Shown: one piece after another, positions 1-9,891 of the stretch
How the letters are laid out: every line of letters begins with the position of its first letter
Position numbering within the stretch: the first letter of the stretch is position 1
DNA from: Siphonodentalium dalli
Taxonomy: Eukaryota; Mollusca; Scaphopoda; Gadilida; Siphonodentaliidae
Direction: 5' to 3'
Assembly (NCBI GenBank): GCA_032622095.1
Contig: CP136065.1
Coordinates: forward strand, 154,821,577-154,885,576
Length of the DNA: 64,000 bases
The notes under the pieces: model-generated
Told to the model about the DNA's origin: nothing
Seen by the model: the letters and a program-made list of their open reading frames with translations, nothing else
The model's database searches: none
Program-made: the position numbers and the translations under genes

Positions 1-450
1 AGGTAGGGTGGCTGTTTGATAATTAAATCTCTTATCTCCGCCCCTATTTGAACAAACGTGAATCCCCATCTATGAGATCCATTCATTTGGTAATTTCAGA
101 CATTAGATTTTAAGAACTGAACTGATTTTCCTAAAATGACCCCAAATCTGAAAAAATCTAAACCCAGTCACCGAAGGACCATCCATACCAAACATAATCT
201 AAATAGTCCAGATGGTTCTTGAGAAGAAATTGTTTTAAGAATTACTATGGAAGGAAAGAGTTATGGCCCTGACTTCTCACATATTTGACCTGATGAACTC
301 ATTTGAACAAATCTGAATGTGAGTCACCTGGGGAACATCCACACCTAAATATATAAACCCATTTGGTCTTTAATATGTATCTGGAGAAGAAAACAATTGA
401 TGGACGGATAGAGACATAATGACAGATGGATGGATGGGAGAACAGTCTGA
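1..450. repeat. Interspersed repeat, family A, fragment
   Basis: This stretch repeats phrases such as TTATGGCCCTG, CATTTGAACAAATCTGAA and GAGTCACCTGGGGAACATCC that recur at 2290-2845. It ends in a degenerate GATGGACGGATAGAGA / GATGGATGGATG tract, like the GACGG run closing the other copy. I see no protein-coding potential. The element class is unknown; it resembles non-coding dispersed repeats common in molluscs (inference). Confidence 0.6.
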
Positions 451-561
451 CATAGAGACTGACAAATTCAATCCAATATACCCCCCAAGTTTTCTTTGCA
501 AAATCAGGGTATAATGAGTTGAACTGGATACTGGTGGTTAAGAACATAATATTCGAACAGA

Positions 562-960
562 CAAGCATGAACATAGTGTCTGACATTTGCAGAATGAGGT
601 CCCCAAAGGGTGAATTTAATGACACAATCCTGCAATGCAGGCTAGCATCACCAAATTCACCCTCTGGGGACCTCATTCCGTGTATGCCTCAACTGCTATG
701 GGAGACATAGCATTAGATTGAAGTTCTCCAGTTAAAGTTGGTGATGTGCACCCATTGGGCACCTCAATTATGCATTTTATATTCACAAATTAGGGGATAT
801 AGAAGTAAAAATGTCAATTTAAGTGCCTATATACTTCCCAGAAGATGAGGCCTAAGCAGAATGAGGACCCTGGCTAGTGTATTTGGTGATGCTAGACTGC
901 TGTGCAGGGTAGCATAACTAAATTCACCCTCTGGGGACCTCATTCTGCAAATGCCAGATA
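562..960. mobile_element. hAT-like MITE, CAAGCCTGAG family, copy 1
   Basis: The left end CAAGCATGAACATAGTGT matches the family end CAAGCCTGAGTTTAGTGT seen with a clean target duplication at 21603. Inside are inverted copies of GAGGTCCCCAAAGGGTGAAT and ATTCACCCTCTGGGGACCTC around a GCTAGC-like core. The right terminus has decayed after CTGCAAATGCCAGAT. No transposase is encoded. Confidence 0.6.
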
Positions 961-1075
961 GAAGACAAATTTAATCCAATATATACCCCCCCCCCCCCCC
1001 CCCCATTTTTCTTTGAATATTAGTCGTATGATTTCATCTGGATAAGTGGTGATTAAAACAATAATATGAAATGGC

Positions 1076-1490
1076 CAAACCTGAATTTAGTATGTCTGAC
1101 ATTTGCAGAATTAGGTCCCAAAAATGTGGATTTAATGACAATATTCTGTAAGGCAGGCTAGCATCACCACCAAATTCATCCTCAATCTGATTAGGCCTCA
1201 ATGGCCAATAAAACCAAGGAACAGATTGAAGTCCTACAGTTGAAGTTGGTGATACACACCCATTGAGCACCTCAATTATGCATTTTATCTTCTGCAAATT
1301 AGGGGGACATTGAAACTGAACAGGTGGAAAAAGTGACTAAATCAAACTGTCAATTTGATACTTAGGATACTTCCAAGAAGATGAGGACTAAGCAGAATTA
1401 GGTCCCTGGCAGGTGTATTTGGTGATGCTAGCATGCTGTATGGAATAGCAACACTAAATTCACCATCTGGGGACCTCACTATGTAAATGT
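1076..1490. mobile_element. hAT-like MITE, CAAGCCTGAG family, copy 2
   Basis: It starts with AACCTGAATTTAGTATGTCT and holds the same fold-back blocks (GGTCCC...GGGACC) as copy 1, at lower identity. It lies at the equivalent place in the second tandem unit, so it was probably duplicated with that unit rather than inserted independently. Confidence 0.5.
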
Positions 1491-1669
1491 ATTAAATTGA
1501 GAGGTGATATGGCTTGGAAGGGATGGCAGGGTATGGGAGGGGGTGGGTGGGGGAGAGTGGAATGTTTCCATAATTTCATTAAAGAGTAAAGTTTCATAAC
1601 TCTGCAGATGTTATATATAATGGTGTCACTTTTTTTCAAATTTAAAAAAAAGTTTTTAAAAAAATTGTC

Positions 1670-1807
1670 CCAGAAGATGAGGCCTAAGCAGAATAAGGTA
1701 ATTGAGGTGTATTTGGTGATGCTAGCCTGTTGTATGGGGTAGCAACACTAAATTCACCATCTGGGGACTTCATTCTGCAAATGTCAGACACACTATGTCC
1801 AGGCTTG
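1670..1807. mobile_element. hAT-like MITE, CAAGCCTGAG family, right half
   Basis: Only the right half is present: AGATGAGGCCTAAGCAGAAT, the fold-back blocks, then TTCTGCAAATGTCAGACACA and the terminal CAGGCTTG ending at 1807. The left half is missing. From 1495 to 1669 and from 1808 to 2020 I see no recognisable feature apart from a G-rich tract near 1520-1560. Confidence 0.5.
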
Positions 1808-2019
1808 GAGAAATGAACAATGGACTATTCCTTGTAGACTCTGGTAGTTGTTTAGCTAATGTCATGTCTTGTAATGACAGATGATAAACTGGTCTGAAGC
1901 AAGCAGTATTCAGCAAGAGGATCCGGTGACCACACTATGATAAATTGGCTTTTTCAATAATACAGGCTAGAGTGTCCTCTTAAAAATTAATAGTGCATAG
2001 CAAAGGGGTGTGAATTATA

Positions 2020-2260
2020 AAGGGCCATAACTCTGTTAAAATATATCGGATCAAACCCATATTTTAACTTGATCTGTATATAAGTGTCAAAAATTCATAT
2101 ACCAAATTTGGTGTTGATCAGATGAAAAATGTTTGAGTAATCCTGTCTTGGATGAATTCTATATCAAAACAAGAGTGGAAGGGGTTAAATAAACAATACC
2201 AAAATCCATACAGATGAAGAACATGCTAAGAAAAATCTAGGTAAGAAATATGAGGCTGTG
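2020..2260. repeat. Interspersed repeat, family B, fragment
   Basis: It carries GGGCCATAACTCTGTTAAAA, GGATCAAACCCATAT and ATACCAAATTTGGTGTTGATC. These are the reverse complement of phrases at 40990-41800 and 43425-44290. The GACGGACAGACGG end is missing, so this is an internal fragment. Confidence 0.6.
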
Positions 2261-2289
2261 ATGTGTCCTAAACAAAAATTAAAGGTCAA

Positions 2290-2845
2290 AATGCAAAAAT
2301 TAATTTTTTTGTTTTTAAAGTTATGTCCCTGGCTCTGCCCCTATTTGACCCAGTGACCCCATTTGAACAAATCTGAACCCCAGTCACCCAAGGTATCTCT
2401 GTACCAAATATAAGCTAAATCGGCCAAATATTTTTTTAGAAGAAGTCATTGTAAGAATTACTATGAGTTATGGCCCTGGTTTCTCAACTAATTGACCGGG
2501 TGACCTCATTTGAACAAATCTGAACACCAGTGACCCAAGGACCCTCAATACCAAATATTAGCTAAATCGGCCCAATGGTTCTGAACAAGAAGTTGTTGTA
2601 AGAATTACTATGGAGGAATAGAGTTATGGCCCTGGCTTCGCAACTATTTGACCCAGTGACCTCATTTGAACAAATCTGAATGAGAGTCACCTAGGGAACA
2701 TCCACACCAAATATGAACCAATTCGGTATGATGGTTTCAGAGGAGAAGATGTTTACAAAAAAGTTGACGGACGGACGCACGGACGGACGACGGACGAGGA
2801 GTGATGACTATAGCTCCACCGGAGACTTCGTCTCAGGTTAGCTAA
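2290..2845. repeat. Interspersed repeat, family A
   Basis: Three diverged internal units of about 115-140 bp repeat the order TTATGGCCCTG, TGACC(C/T)CATTTGAACAAAT, CCAAATAT(A/T)AGC. The copy ends in GACGGACGCACGGACGGACG and then GACTTCGTCTCAGGTTAGCT. It abuts the open frame of the hAT transposase gene, so it may have replaced or separated that gene's 5' exon. Confidence 0.65.
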
Positions 2846-4548
2846 AAACAGTAGCTAATTGGCCCGCAGAGACGGTAAATGCTTATAGGTTCGAAAATGC
2901 GGCTACTGACGATCAGAAATACGCCAAGGCTATTTGTTTGCTGTACCACAAACATATAGACATTATTTCACGCAGATACTCGGGTAAAATAGCTAAAGAT
3001 GTTCGGCAATATGCAGAAGGGACTACCTGCTTACTGCTACCCAATTTAGAAAGACATCTTGCTTCTGACGGACACAGAAGGTCCTATGAAATTGAGTACA
3101 AGAAGCCATTCACTAACCAATCCACAGCTACTAGTACTTCCAAGGAGATTGCAAACACTCAACAGTCAATAGCCACAACTTTCAGTACCAATGAACGTGA
3201 CAATGTTAATAGATTGTCAAAACTTTTGCAAATAGCATGGTATGTGGGAGAGAATGAACACCCGTATACTGAGTATGTTAAGTTGTGCCAACTGTCAACA
3301 AAGCTCGGAGTTGTGATTCCAAAATCTTTCACAAATAATACGGCATGCCACATTTTCATCCATCTCCTGGCAACAAAGATGGTGCAGACTCTCACCGACA
3401 ACATCAGAAAAGCTCGTTTCCTTTCATTCCTCACTGATGGCAGTTCAATATTGAAACAGAAACTTTCAAATGAGGGGGAACTCGTATATATTAGAACTGC
3501 AACGCATCTTAAGGTTAGGATTGACTTCATCAACTTGCAATCCATGAAGAAGTATGGCAGTGTTAGTGCCCAAAATCTCTTTCATGCAGTTCTGAGCAAC
3601 CTTCTAATGGTGCTCAATGATCATGACAAATGGAAAGATTGTGATGAACCAAGAGAGAAACTCATCGAAGCACTGCAGCCATTTAAACACAAGATCATTG
3701 GGGGTGGTGCAGATGGCACAGCTGTGAATTTTGGTTGCCGCACGGGACTTATGACGCAAGTGAGAACTGTAATCCCATGGTTTGTTGCAGTTAACTGTTT
3801 CAGTCATAGGTTCGAACTTTGTGTTCACCATGCTGTTGATACCGTTGATAAATTTTCCGAAATTGACAAGTTTTTAAATGATATTTATTATCATTTTCGG
3901 AATTCGCCATTAGAGTGGACTTTGCTGCAGAACATGGGAGATACCATCATGAGTTGTCAAGTGACAAGACCCCCGAAGTCGTCAGGGACCAGATTTGTAG
4001 AATTCAAATTCCGTGCATTGAAAGCTCTGTTGGAGAACTGGCTTCCGCTCATCTTCCATTTTGCAAATGACACTGAGGAAAGAGACACTCCACAAGCTCC
4101 AGGTTACTTGAAAAGTTTGTGCGATGGCAAATTCATGGTCGCTGCTGCTGCTTATTATGATGTTCTTGAAATCTGTTCGCGTCTCTGCTTGGCGATTCAG
4201 ACAACCAATTCAAACATCTCCTCAGCAATTCAGAGAGTTCATCTTCTGCAAGCTGAACTAATGATGCTGGCTGCTGATGATAATGCCTTCAATACCAAGG
4301 AAAAGGATATATCTGAGAAGATACTTACCTCACCCATTTCTATAGATCCACCATTTGGAGTGAGAGGTTTTTATACACGATCTCGTGATAAAGACCTTAA
4401 CTATGAGTTCAGGGATGTGAAAATTGAAGTCAAGGGGAAGGAGCGTATCAGGAAGCGGAAAAGATCAGGAGAGCAGGACATAGCTATGGAGGAGGCGAGG
4501 ATAACAGCAGCTCGGTATAATGTGTATCTAGAGGCTGCATGCATTAAG
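2842..4548 (+). CDS. hAT-type (ZNF862-like) transposase, exon 1
   Basis: This is an open frame of about 569 codons with no internal stop. It codes for the RNase H-like core of an hAT transposase related to the ZNF862-like group. Visible landmarks are LPNLERHLASDGH, which looks like the His half of an N-terminal zinc finger, and FLTDGSS, the first catalytic-Asp region. GELVYIRT, GGGADGTAVNFG (second Asp) and NCFSHRFEL follow. The frame is open back to a TAG at 2839-2841, and no ATG lies near the start, so the true N-terminus is missing or on an upstream exon; family A repeat sits directly upstream. The exon ends at ATTAAG|GTGAGT, a consensus donor, at a complete codon. The intron is 4549-5174. 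The frame is intact, so this is either a recent transposon or a domesticated gene; the sequence alone cannot decide. Confidence 0.8.
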
Positions 4549-4591
4549 GTGAGTTTTGTGCTGAAATAATTTCACAAGACATGGAGAAATT

Positions 4592-4649
4592 GCAACCCCC
4601 GGTCACCGTAATAATTTTCTGAAAATTGTTATGGTGACCGGGGGGTTGC
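4592..4649. repeat. Near-perfect hairpin in the transposase intron
   Basis: Arms GCAACCCCCGGTCACCGT and ACCGGGGGGTTGC-type pair over about 28 bases with a 1-3 base loop. It could form a very stable stem in DNA or RNA. It lies wholly within the 626 bp intron and carries no coding information. The rest of the intron has a short CCGTCCGTCTGTCTG run near 4860 and nothing else I recognise. Confidence 0.75.
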
Positions 4650-5174
4650 TTCATCCTGCAATGATGACTGGTGGCTATGCTTCAAAATTGACACAACAAT
4701 CAGGGTAATAGTGTGTATGCACACTGAAACCAATACACTGTGGAAAGGGCTGTATAAATATATTGCATTATTATTACCAGATGCTGATGGAAAAATTGTG
4801 AGTGGTGTCATTTTTTATACACCCTTTTGAAAAAAAAAGTCGTATTATGTAATGATCAGTCCGTCCGTCTGTCTGTTAAAATTTTTGGTTTCCGTATTAT
4901 TTTATTTTGCGGTAGTGCAATTCGAAATAGCTAAAGGGCGTATTTTGCCACAACCTAGCGATGCTCTTGTTTCCTTGCGTTTGCTGCAAGTAGACACAAT
5001 ATAAAGAAATAAGTCTATTATTTAAATTAAAAATATACATGAAGCGGGCTACCTAATGAACTACAATATTAAAGGAAGGCAAGTGAATGAATATCTTCTT
5101 TGGGGATCAGACTGGATGTATTTACTATTTAGTAAAGGTGATGTTATAATTGAACAAATTCACTTATTTTTCAG

Positions 5175-5939
5175 GTTGAGAAAGTTGCCAGCTTTGTTGA
5201 TGTCCAGGAATCACGGAAGCTCTTGTGCCAAACAATCCTCAACCTAACAGAACAAAGGTTCCATTCAATGAAGGAAAACGACCAATGCAATACAATATTA
5301 GAACATATTGAGTGGTTGGACAATCGATCGTGGCCCAGATATCGAAAGATGAGATTGGATCAAGAGGAGACAGCATATGTGTTGTCATTCATGAACAAGG
5401 ATGTTGAAGCGTTTAGTGAACATTTCAGAGTGCCACTCGTAGACAACAATGTGAACGTAAAGTGTATAATTCCAGAGTTTGGGCGATTGAAGCTGATTCA
5501 GGCAACTGCTGTGACCGATGTTCTAACGATGGAACCAGATCAGTTTTGGCCTTACATATATGCCAAGTATAAGACTGAAGCTCCAAATTTTCTGGCATTG
5601 GTTGAGTTGGGTTTGTCTCTACCATTCACCCAGGCAATAGTTGAAAATGGATTTTCAAGTAAGATGCGTATTCTCACTGATTGGCGGCAAAGTTTAAGTG
5701 AACAGTCAATAAATGACTGTATGGTTTTCTCAATCTGCAGTGGTCAGCTTCCGAAAGATAAAGAACTAATTATTGAGGAAACAGCTAGAGAATTCGTCAG
5801 TGGGAAAGACTCTAAGCAAAAGGGCCTTAAAAAACGTCGTATGAAGAAGCTAGCAAAAACTCTTGCAATTTCCAATTCTTCTTCCTCTTCAGACTCAGAT
5901 TCTGAGGACCAGGGCTCTAGGGATATTACCGATAACTAA
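5175..5939 (+). CDS. hAT-type (ZNF862-like) transposase, exon 2 (C-terminal)
   Basis: A polypyrimidine-rich acceptor (TATTTTTCAG|GTTGAG) joins in phase 0 to exon 1. The exon begins VEKVASFVDVQESRKLL and ends with TAA at 5937-5939. It carries the hAT C-terminal dimerisation region: FLALVELGLSLPFTQAIVEN then GFSSKMRILTDW and SLSEQSIND. Family members usually have an E-R pair before GFS; here it is E-N, so the presumed catalytic Glu is kept and the next Arg is changed. The tail is basic (KKRRMKK) then a Ser/Asp/Glu-rich stretch, suggesting a nuclear protein. From 5940 to 6390 I see no gene or named repeat. Confidence 0.8.
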   Translation, partial: VEKVASFVDVQESRKLLCQTILNLTEQRFHSMKENDQCNTILEHIEWLDNRSWPRYRKMRLDQEETAYVLSFMNKDVEAFSEHFRVPLVDNNVNVKCIIPEFGRLKLIQATAVTDVLTMEPDQFWPYIYAKYKTEAPNFLALVELGLSLPFTQAIVENGFSSKMRILTDWRQSLSEQSINDCMVFSICSGQLPKDKELIIEETAREFVSGKDSKQKGLKKRRMKKLAKTLAISNSSSSSDSDSEDQGSRDITDN

Positions 5940-6393
5940 GTAGAAAATAGTTAACATAGTGCAAAAGGGACATTTAGTAAACATTTTGCTACGGTATATA
6001 CTAGTAAAGTTTCTTGGTTGGAATAAGTTACATGTAATAACTGTTTGGTATTGATCTAATCTAGTCAATAGTCATCTCTTACATTCTAGTCATTTAATTA
6101 CCTTGTTATGTTATATTTCAATTTTATTTGTCACTCTTCATTCATTGTTCATTACAAAGTTGCTAAATATCAATTAAAATTTGTTTAATTTTAAATTGAA
6201 TTAATTGTATACCAAATTTGAAAAATCTAGGATATGCAGGGATATACAAGAAAAAGTATTACATAACTCATATAAGAAATACTAGTAGTAAGATATGATG
6301 TTCAGTACTCCTGTGTGGTACAGGTATTAACCAAGTGAAATAGGTGTGAAAAATGCAGTTGTCTTCTATTTAAAACAACAATTCCACAGATGA

Positions 6394-6520
6394 CATTGTT
6401 AAGTATAGTATATGTTACCATGGAAATTTATTCCTCAATCCATGGGATTTGACTCCGACTGAAATCCCCTGGATTGAGGAATAAATGAATGAATGGTAAC
6501 ACATACTACACTTAACAATG
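6394..6520. repeat. Fold-back element, 127 bp
   Basis: The ends CATTGTTAAGTATAGTATAT and its near-complement pair across TTTATTCCTCAATCCATGGG / CTGGATTGAGGAATAAAT, with an 11-base loop. It fits a small MITE or decayed palindromic insertion. I see no clear target duplication. Confidence 0.7.
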
Positions 6521-6665
6521 AAAAAATGTTTTCAAATAATGAATTTGATATGCTTCATTAATCAAAATGTCTCACTGGTACAAAATGGCCTTAGAATTAC
6601 TTTCAGAAGAACCAAATTGAAAAAAATTACAGGGGGAGATGACCCCCAGTAACCTCCATTGTGCA

Positions 6666-6774
6666 CATGATCTTTCATAATATTCAACTTACTGTAAAAG
6701 TTTTACTAACAGTGAAATTGAATTTGACTGTTAGTAAAAGTTTTACAGTAAGTTGAATATTATGAAAGATCATG
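6666..6774. repeat. Near-perfect 48 bp-arm hairpin
   Basis: The arm beginning CATGATCTTTCATAATATTC is repeated as its exact reverse complement, ending GAATATTATGAAAGATCATG, around a 13-base loop (GAAATTGAATTTG). Arms this perfect suggest a recent origin or an inverted duplication. No coding content. Confidence 0.8.
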
Positions 6775-6879
6775 TATTGTCTATTCAAAAACATGTGTTT
6801 CAATGAAAGTAAAACAAATCAGAACAGTTTCTCAATTGAAGATTTAAATTTGATGAATAATGAATATCTCCTTTATGAA

Positions 6880-7085
6880 TTTGTCTATTTCAATGTGGGG
6901 GAAACTGCCAAATTTTCTGAAAGGAGAGCCTCAGATTCACTCTCAGGGACTTCATTTTTCAAAAATTTCCTGGGGGAGGTCTCCCAGACCCCCGCCGAAG
7001 AGAGGGGGACACCCCCTCTCGTACTCTCCCCCAACTCGGGCCTTCGGCCCTCGGGCTATGCCTGCGGCATAGCGTGTTTTGATTC
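6880..7085. repeat. GC-rich repeat fragment
   Basis: CAGGGACTTC...AAATTTCCTGGGGGAGG...GAGAGGGGGACACCCCCTCTC is the reverse complement, with changes, of the core of the element at 27323-28179. It includes short palindromes (CGGGCCTTCGGCCC, ATGCCTGCGGCAT). Its own ends are not visible. The open frames over it are spurious. Confidence 0.5.
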
Positions 7086-7210
7086 TCACATAGGGAAAGT
7101 TCTGAATCAAAGTTGATTCTCAAGAAATTGAACGGATTTTAAGGCCTGTGAATGGAGTCCACTGAATCATGAATGGGTTACAGCTTCACTGCTATGTGGT
7201 ATATATGAAG

Positions 7211-8128
7211 CAGGGTTGGTGATTTAAATTTTTTTTTTTAAATATATAAAACAAAATCGATTTATTTGATTTAAATCAGATTTATTTGATTTAAATCGAT
7301 TTTTTTGATTTTTTCTTCTAATTGTTATGAAAATATGCAATTGTGCAATGTCTTTGATAAATGAAGGTTCTAACAGGTGTTGCTTATTATATCCAAGGCT
7401 GGATTAATCAAAATTCTATTATTATTGATTATTTTTTGTATAACTACATGTATCAAGCACAACTATCATGGCAGTACAGATATAGCAACCATGTACTTTA
7501 ATTGTGCATACACTAGGTCCATGTGAGTTCCAATGTTGTGATATCTGGATAGGTAGACCTGTGCTTAAAGATTTACTACTAAATTTAGTAAATTTTGGCT
7601 GAGAACTGAATATATTTCCAATCACCTTTGCTCCTCGGTGACTTGAGGACATACTAGTACATGTAATCACACCATATACAATGTAACATGTATCAAGTAT
7701 GGACATTAGACAACTAGAGTAGTTTAGATGGCAGAGTATATGGTAGAATTACTCGGTTGGCATTTACATGTATGGCAATCAGAAAAGGAAAGGAAATTTA
7801 ATAGTGTATTGAGGAGTGCTGAATCTGATTGTAGTTACAAATAAGCGGAACAGGCCGTTGCTGGAGCAGTAATCACGGTACCATGCAGTATGCCTGTTTC
7901 TATAGGGTTGACAATTACTGCACATTTTCATATCTATTATCCAATTTTGTATATTGTTTAATCATAATCATGTCATAGTTAACAAAAAACCTTGTTATAT
8001 ATTGCAAGTTCTTGACACTATGCAATCATTTTTTTAAATTTGATTTAATTAAATCATTGATTTTTTTGAAAAAAATCATTGATTTTACATCTTGATTTAA
8101 ATCGCTTGATTTAAATCAGCCAACCCTG
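7211..8128. mobile_element. Non-autonomous hAT-like element with TSD
   Basis: Its ends are CAGGGTTGGTGATTTAAAT and ATTTAAATCAGCCAACCCTG, with further sub-terminal GATTTAAATC copies at both sides. It is flanked by ATATGAAG (7203-7210) and ATATGCAG (8129-8136), an 8 bp target duplication with one mismatch. The terminal CAGGG and the 8 bp duplication are the hAT pattern. No transposase frame is present in its 918 bp. The right copy of the duplication runs into the CAG that starts the next element, so this one inserted at that element's left edge. Confidence 0.85.
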
Positions 8129-8133
8129 ATATG

Positions 8134-8633
8134 CAGGGGGGTGGAAAAAAGTTTTTTCCGGGAACGTATGCCGGGGTGGGTGGGTGGTTGATAGGACCAA
8201 CAAACAATTTTTTCCGCAACTAAAAAATATTTTTCCTGCAATTCTTTTTGACTGTTTTTGCATTGAGTTTGGCTTAAAACACATCTATATGTCAATATTA
8301 ACATAAATGACAAATTTCATGATGATCAGACAAACAGTATAGCCTGTAGCCCATGCTAATGGATTGAATTTTGAAATCCAAGATGGCAGCTGGCAGCCAT
8401 GTTTTTTTTTGACCGAATGACCCCAAAATTACTTGTTCCTATTTACATGTCAATGTTAACATCCATGACTAATAGTATGCACAGAAATTCATATACAGCT
8501 GTTTACAGTGAATTTCCCCTCGCAAATCTCTGTTTTAGTGTTAAAAGGGGGGTGGGTGCCAAAAAATGTTTGGAAAAAACTGCCAAAAACGGAAAAAAAT
8601 TTGGACGTGGGGGTGGGTGGGCCCCCCCCCCTG
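8134..8633. mobile_element. CAGGGGGG-end DNA element, probable 7 bp TSD
   Basis: It begins CAGGGGGGTGGAAAAAAG and ends GTGGGCCCCCCCCCCTG. It has G-rich sub-terminal GGGGTGGGTGG motifs that also mark the element at 10273-11909. The right flank ATATATG (8634-8640) equals 7201-7207, which would have been its left flank before the 918 bp element inserted at its edge. No intact protein is encoded. Confidence 0.65.
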
Positions 8634-8764
8634 ATATATGTAGCTAAAAATAACTCTAAATCAATAAAACAACATTATAGCTGTTCTCTCTATTGCAGTT
8701 AAATTAAGCTTGTATTACTGTAATTAATAGTAAGCTACTTGGGTTATTATCAAATCTGTTCAAT

Positions 8765-9305
8765 TCTTATTTGAAAAAGGGCCATAACTCTGGTATAACA
8801 AATTGGATCTAACCTATATTCAAACTCGATCTGTATTTTGACTTGAGAAACTTACATACCAAATTTGGTTCCTATCAGATGAAATATGGTTGATTTATCG
8901 AAGCATATGTGAATTCTATGTCTAAGGGCCATAACTCCATTAGAAAAAATCAGATCAAACCCATATTCAAACATGATCTGTATGTTGGGCTGAGAAACTC
9001 ATATACCAAATTTGGTTCCAATAAGATTGTTTGAGTTATGGCAGAATGCGTGAATTCTAAGTCGAAAAAGGGCCATAACTCCGTTAAAAAAAACTTGAAT
9101 CAAACCCATATTTGAACTCGATCTGTATTTTAGCCTGAGAAACCCATATACAAAATTTGGTTCTGATCGGATAGAAAATGTTAGAGTTATCGCATTATGT
9201 GTAAAGTGTCTATGGACAGACGGACAGATGGACAGACGGACAGACACACGACAAGTGGTCAATCCGGACGTCGACACTATGTGTACCATACTATGGTATA
9301 GGTAT
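8765..9305. repeat. Interspersed repeat, family B
   Basis: Three diverged internal units repeat GGGCCATAACTC...ATCAAACCCATATTC...GATCTGTATTTT...ATACCAAATTTGGTTC. It ends in GACAGACGGACAGATGGACAG and GTCGACACTATGTGTACCAT. This is the same family as 40990-41800 and 43425-44290 in the opposite orientation. The open frame across it is composed of repeat sequence only. Confidence 0.75.
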
Positions 9306-9469
9306 ACATGAAAATCAATATTTTACATATACAGGTACTAAAACTGTGGGAAAACAATTTTTTAGATAATAATAGGTTTTAAAACCTCTCTTTGTAATAA
9401 CTTTTCGGTTTAATTTAAATTTGTGACGCCAGATGTTTCTCACATTTATAGCAAATCCAAACCAATACA

Positions 9470-9780
9470 ATCCTGTTAAACCCTTTATTTACCAAATAGT
9501 CATTGACAAGTAGTTCCCTTTGGAAATGTTCAGATAATAATTTCCGATAATAAGTTCAGTAAATGACCATATATGTCATTTGTTGAACTTATAATCTGAA
9601 CATTTCCCACAAAATATTAGAAATCCTTCTGCACATGTATTACCTGTTTGTCTGTCTGTCATCTGCTTACATTTCCAAAACAACCCTCCAGATGAATAAT
9701 AGGATATTCCAATGTATACTTTCAAAACTGAATGAGATAATCCATTTATAGTCAAAGAAAGGGTTAACAAAATAAATTTG
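9470..9780. repeat. Interspersed repeat, family C
   Basis: It contains an imperfect palindrome, GGAAATGTTCAGATAATA ... AATCTGAACATTTCCCAC, around AAGTTCAGTAAATGAC / GTCATTTGTTGAACTT. The downstream phrases CCTTCTGCACAT, TCTGCTTA and CCTCCAGATGAATAATAG recur at 46490-46960 and 55395-55570. Confidence 0.65.
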
Positions 9781-9891
9781 TTGGAAGTGTTGTCCAGGAA
9801 GAGACCTTGAATTGAGGTTTTGTTTTAACCATTTCAGCACAAAGATAATTTTTTTTAAAGTTGAGATAATTTCTATTTTGACTAAAATTAA

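Larger units (their letters stand above)
461..1490. repeat. Tandem duplication of a ~0.5 kb unit carrying a MITE
   Basis: A CAAATTCAATCCAATATA sequence followed by a C run, then GTGGTTA(A)A..ATAATAT and a MITE, occurs twice: about 461-962 and 967-1490. The two units are diverged. The second contains an 18-base C run near 987-1004, which may be mis-sized in the assembly. The MITE parts are described separately. Confidence 0.55.

Noticed and set aside
299-1297. Several 60-125 codon frames over the first 1.3 kb
   Set aside because: They translate family A and MITE sequence; similar peptides (GEF.DA...NSPSGDLI) recur wherever the MITE occurs.
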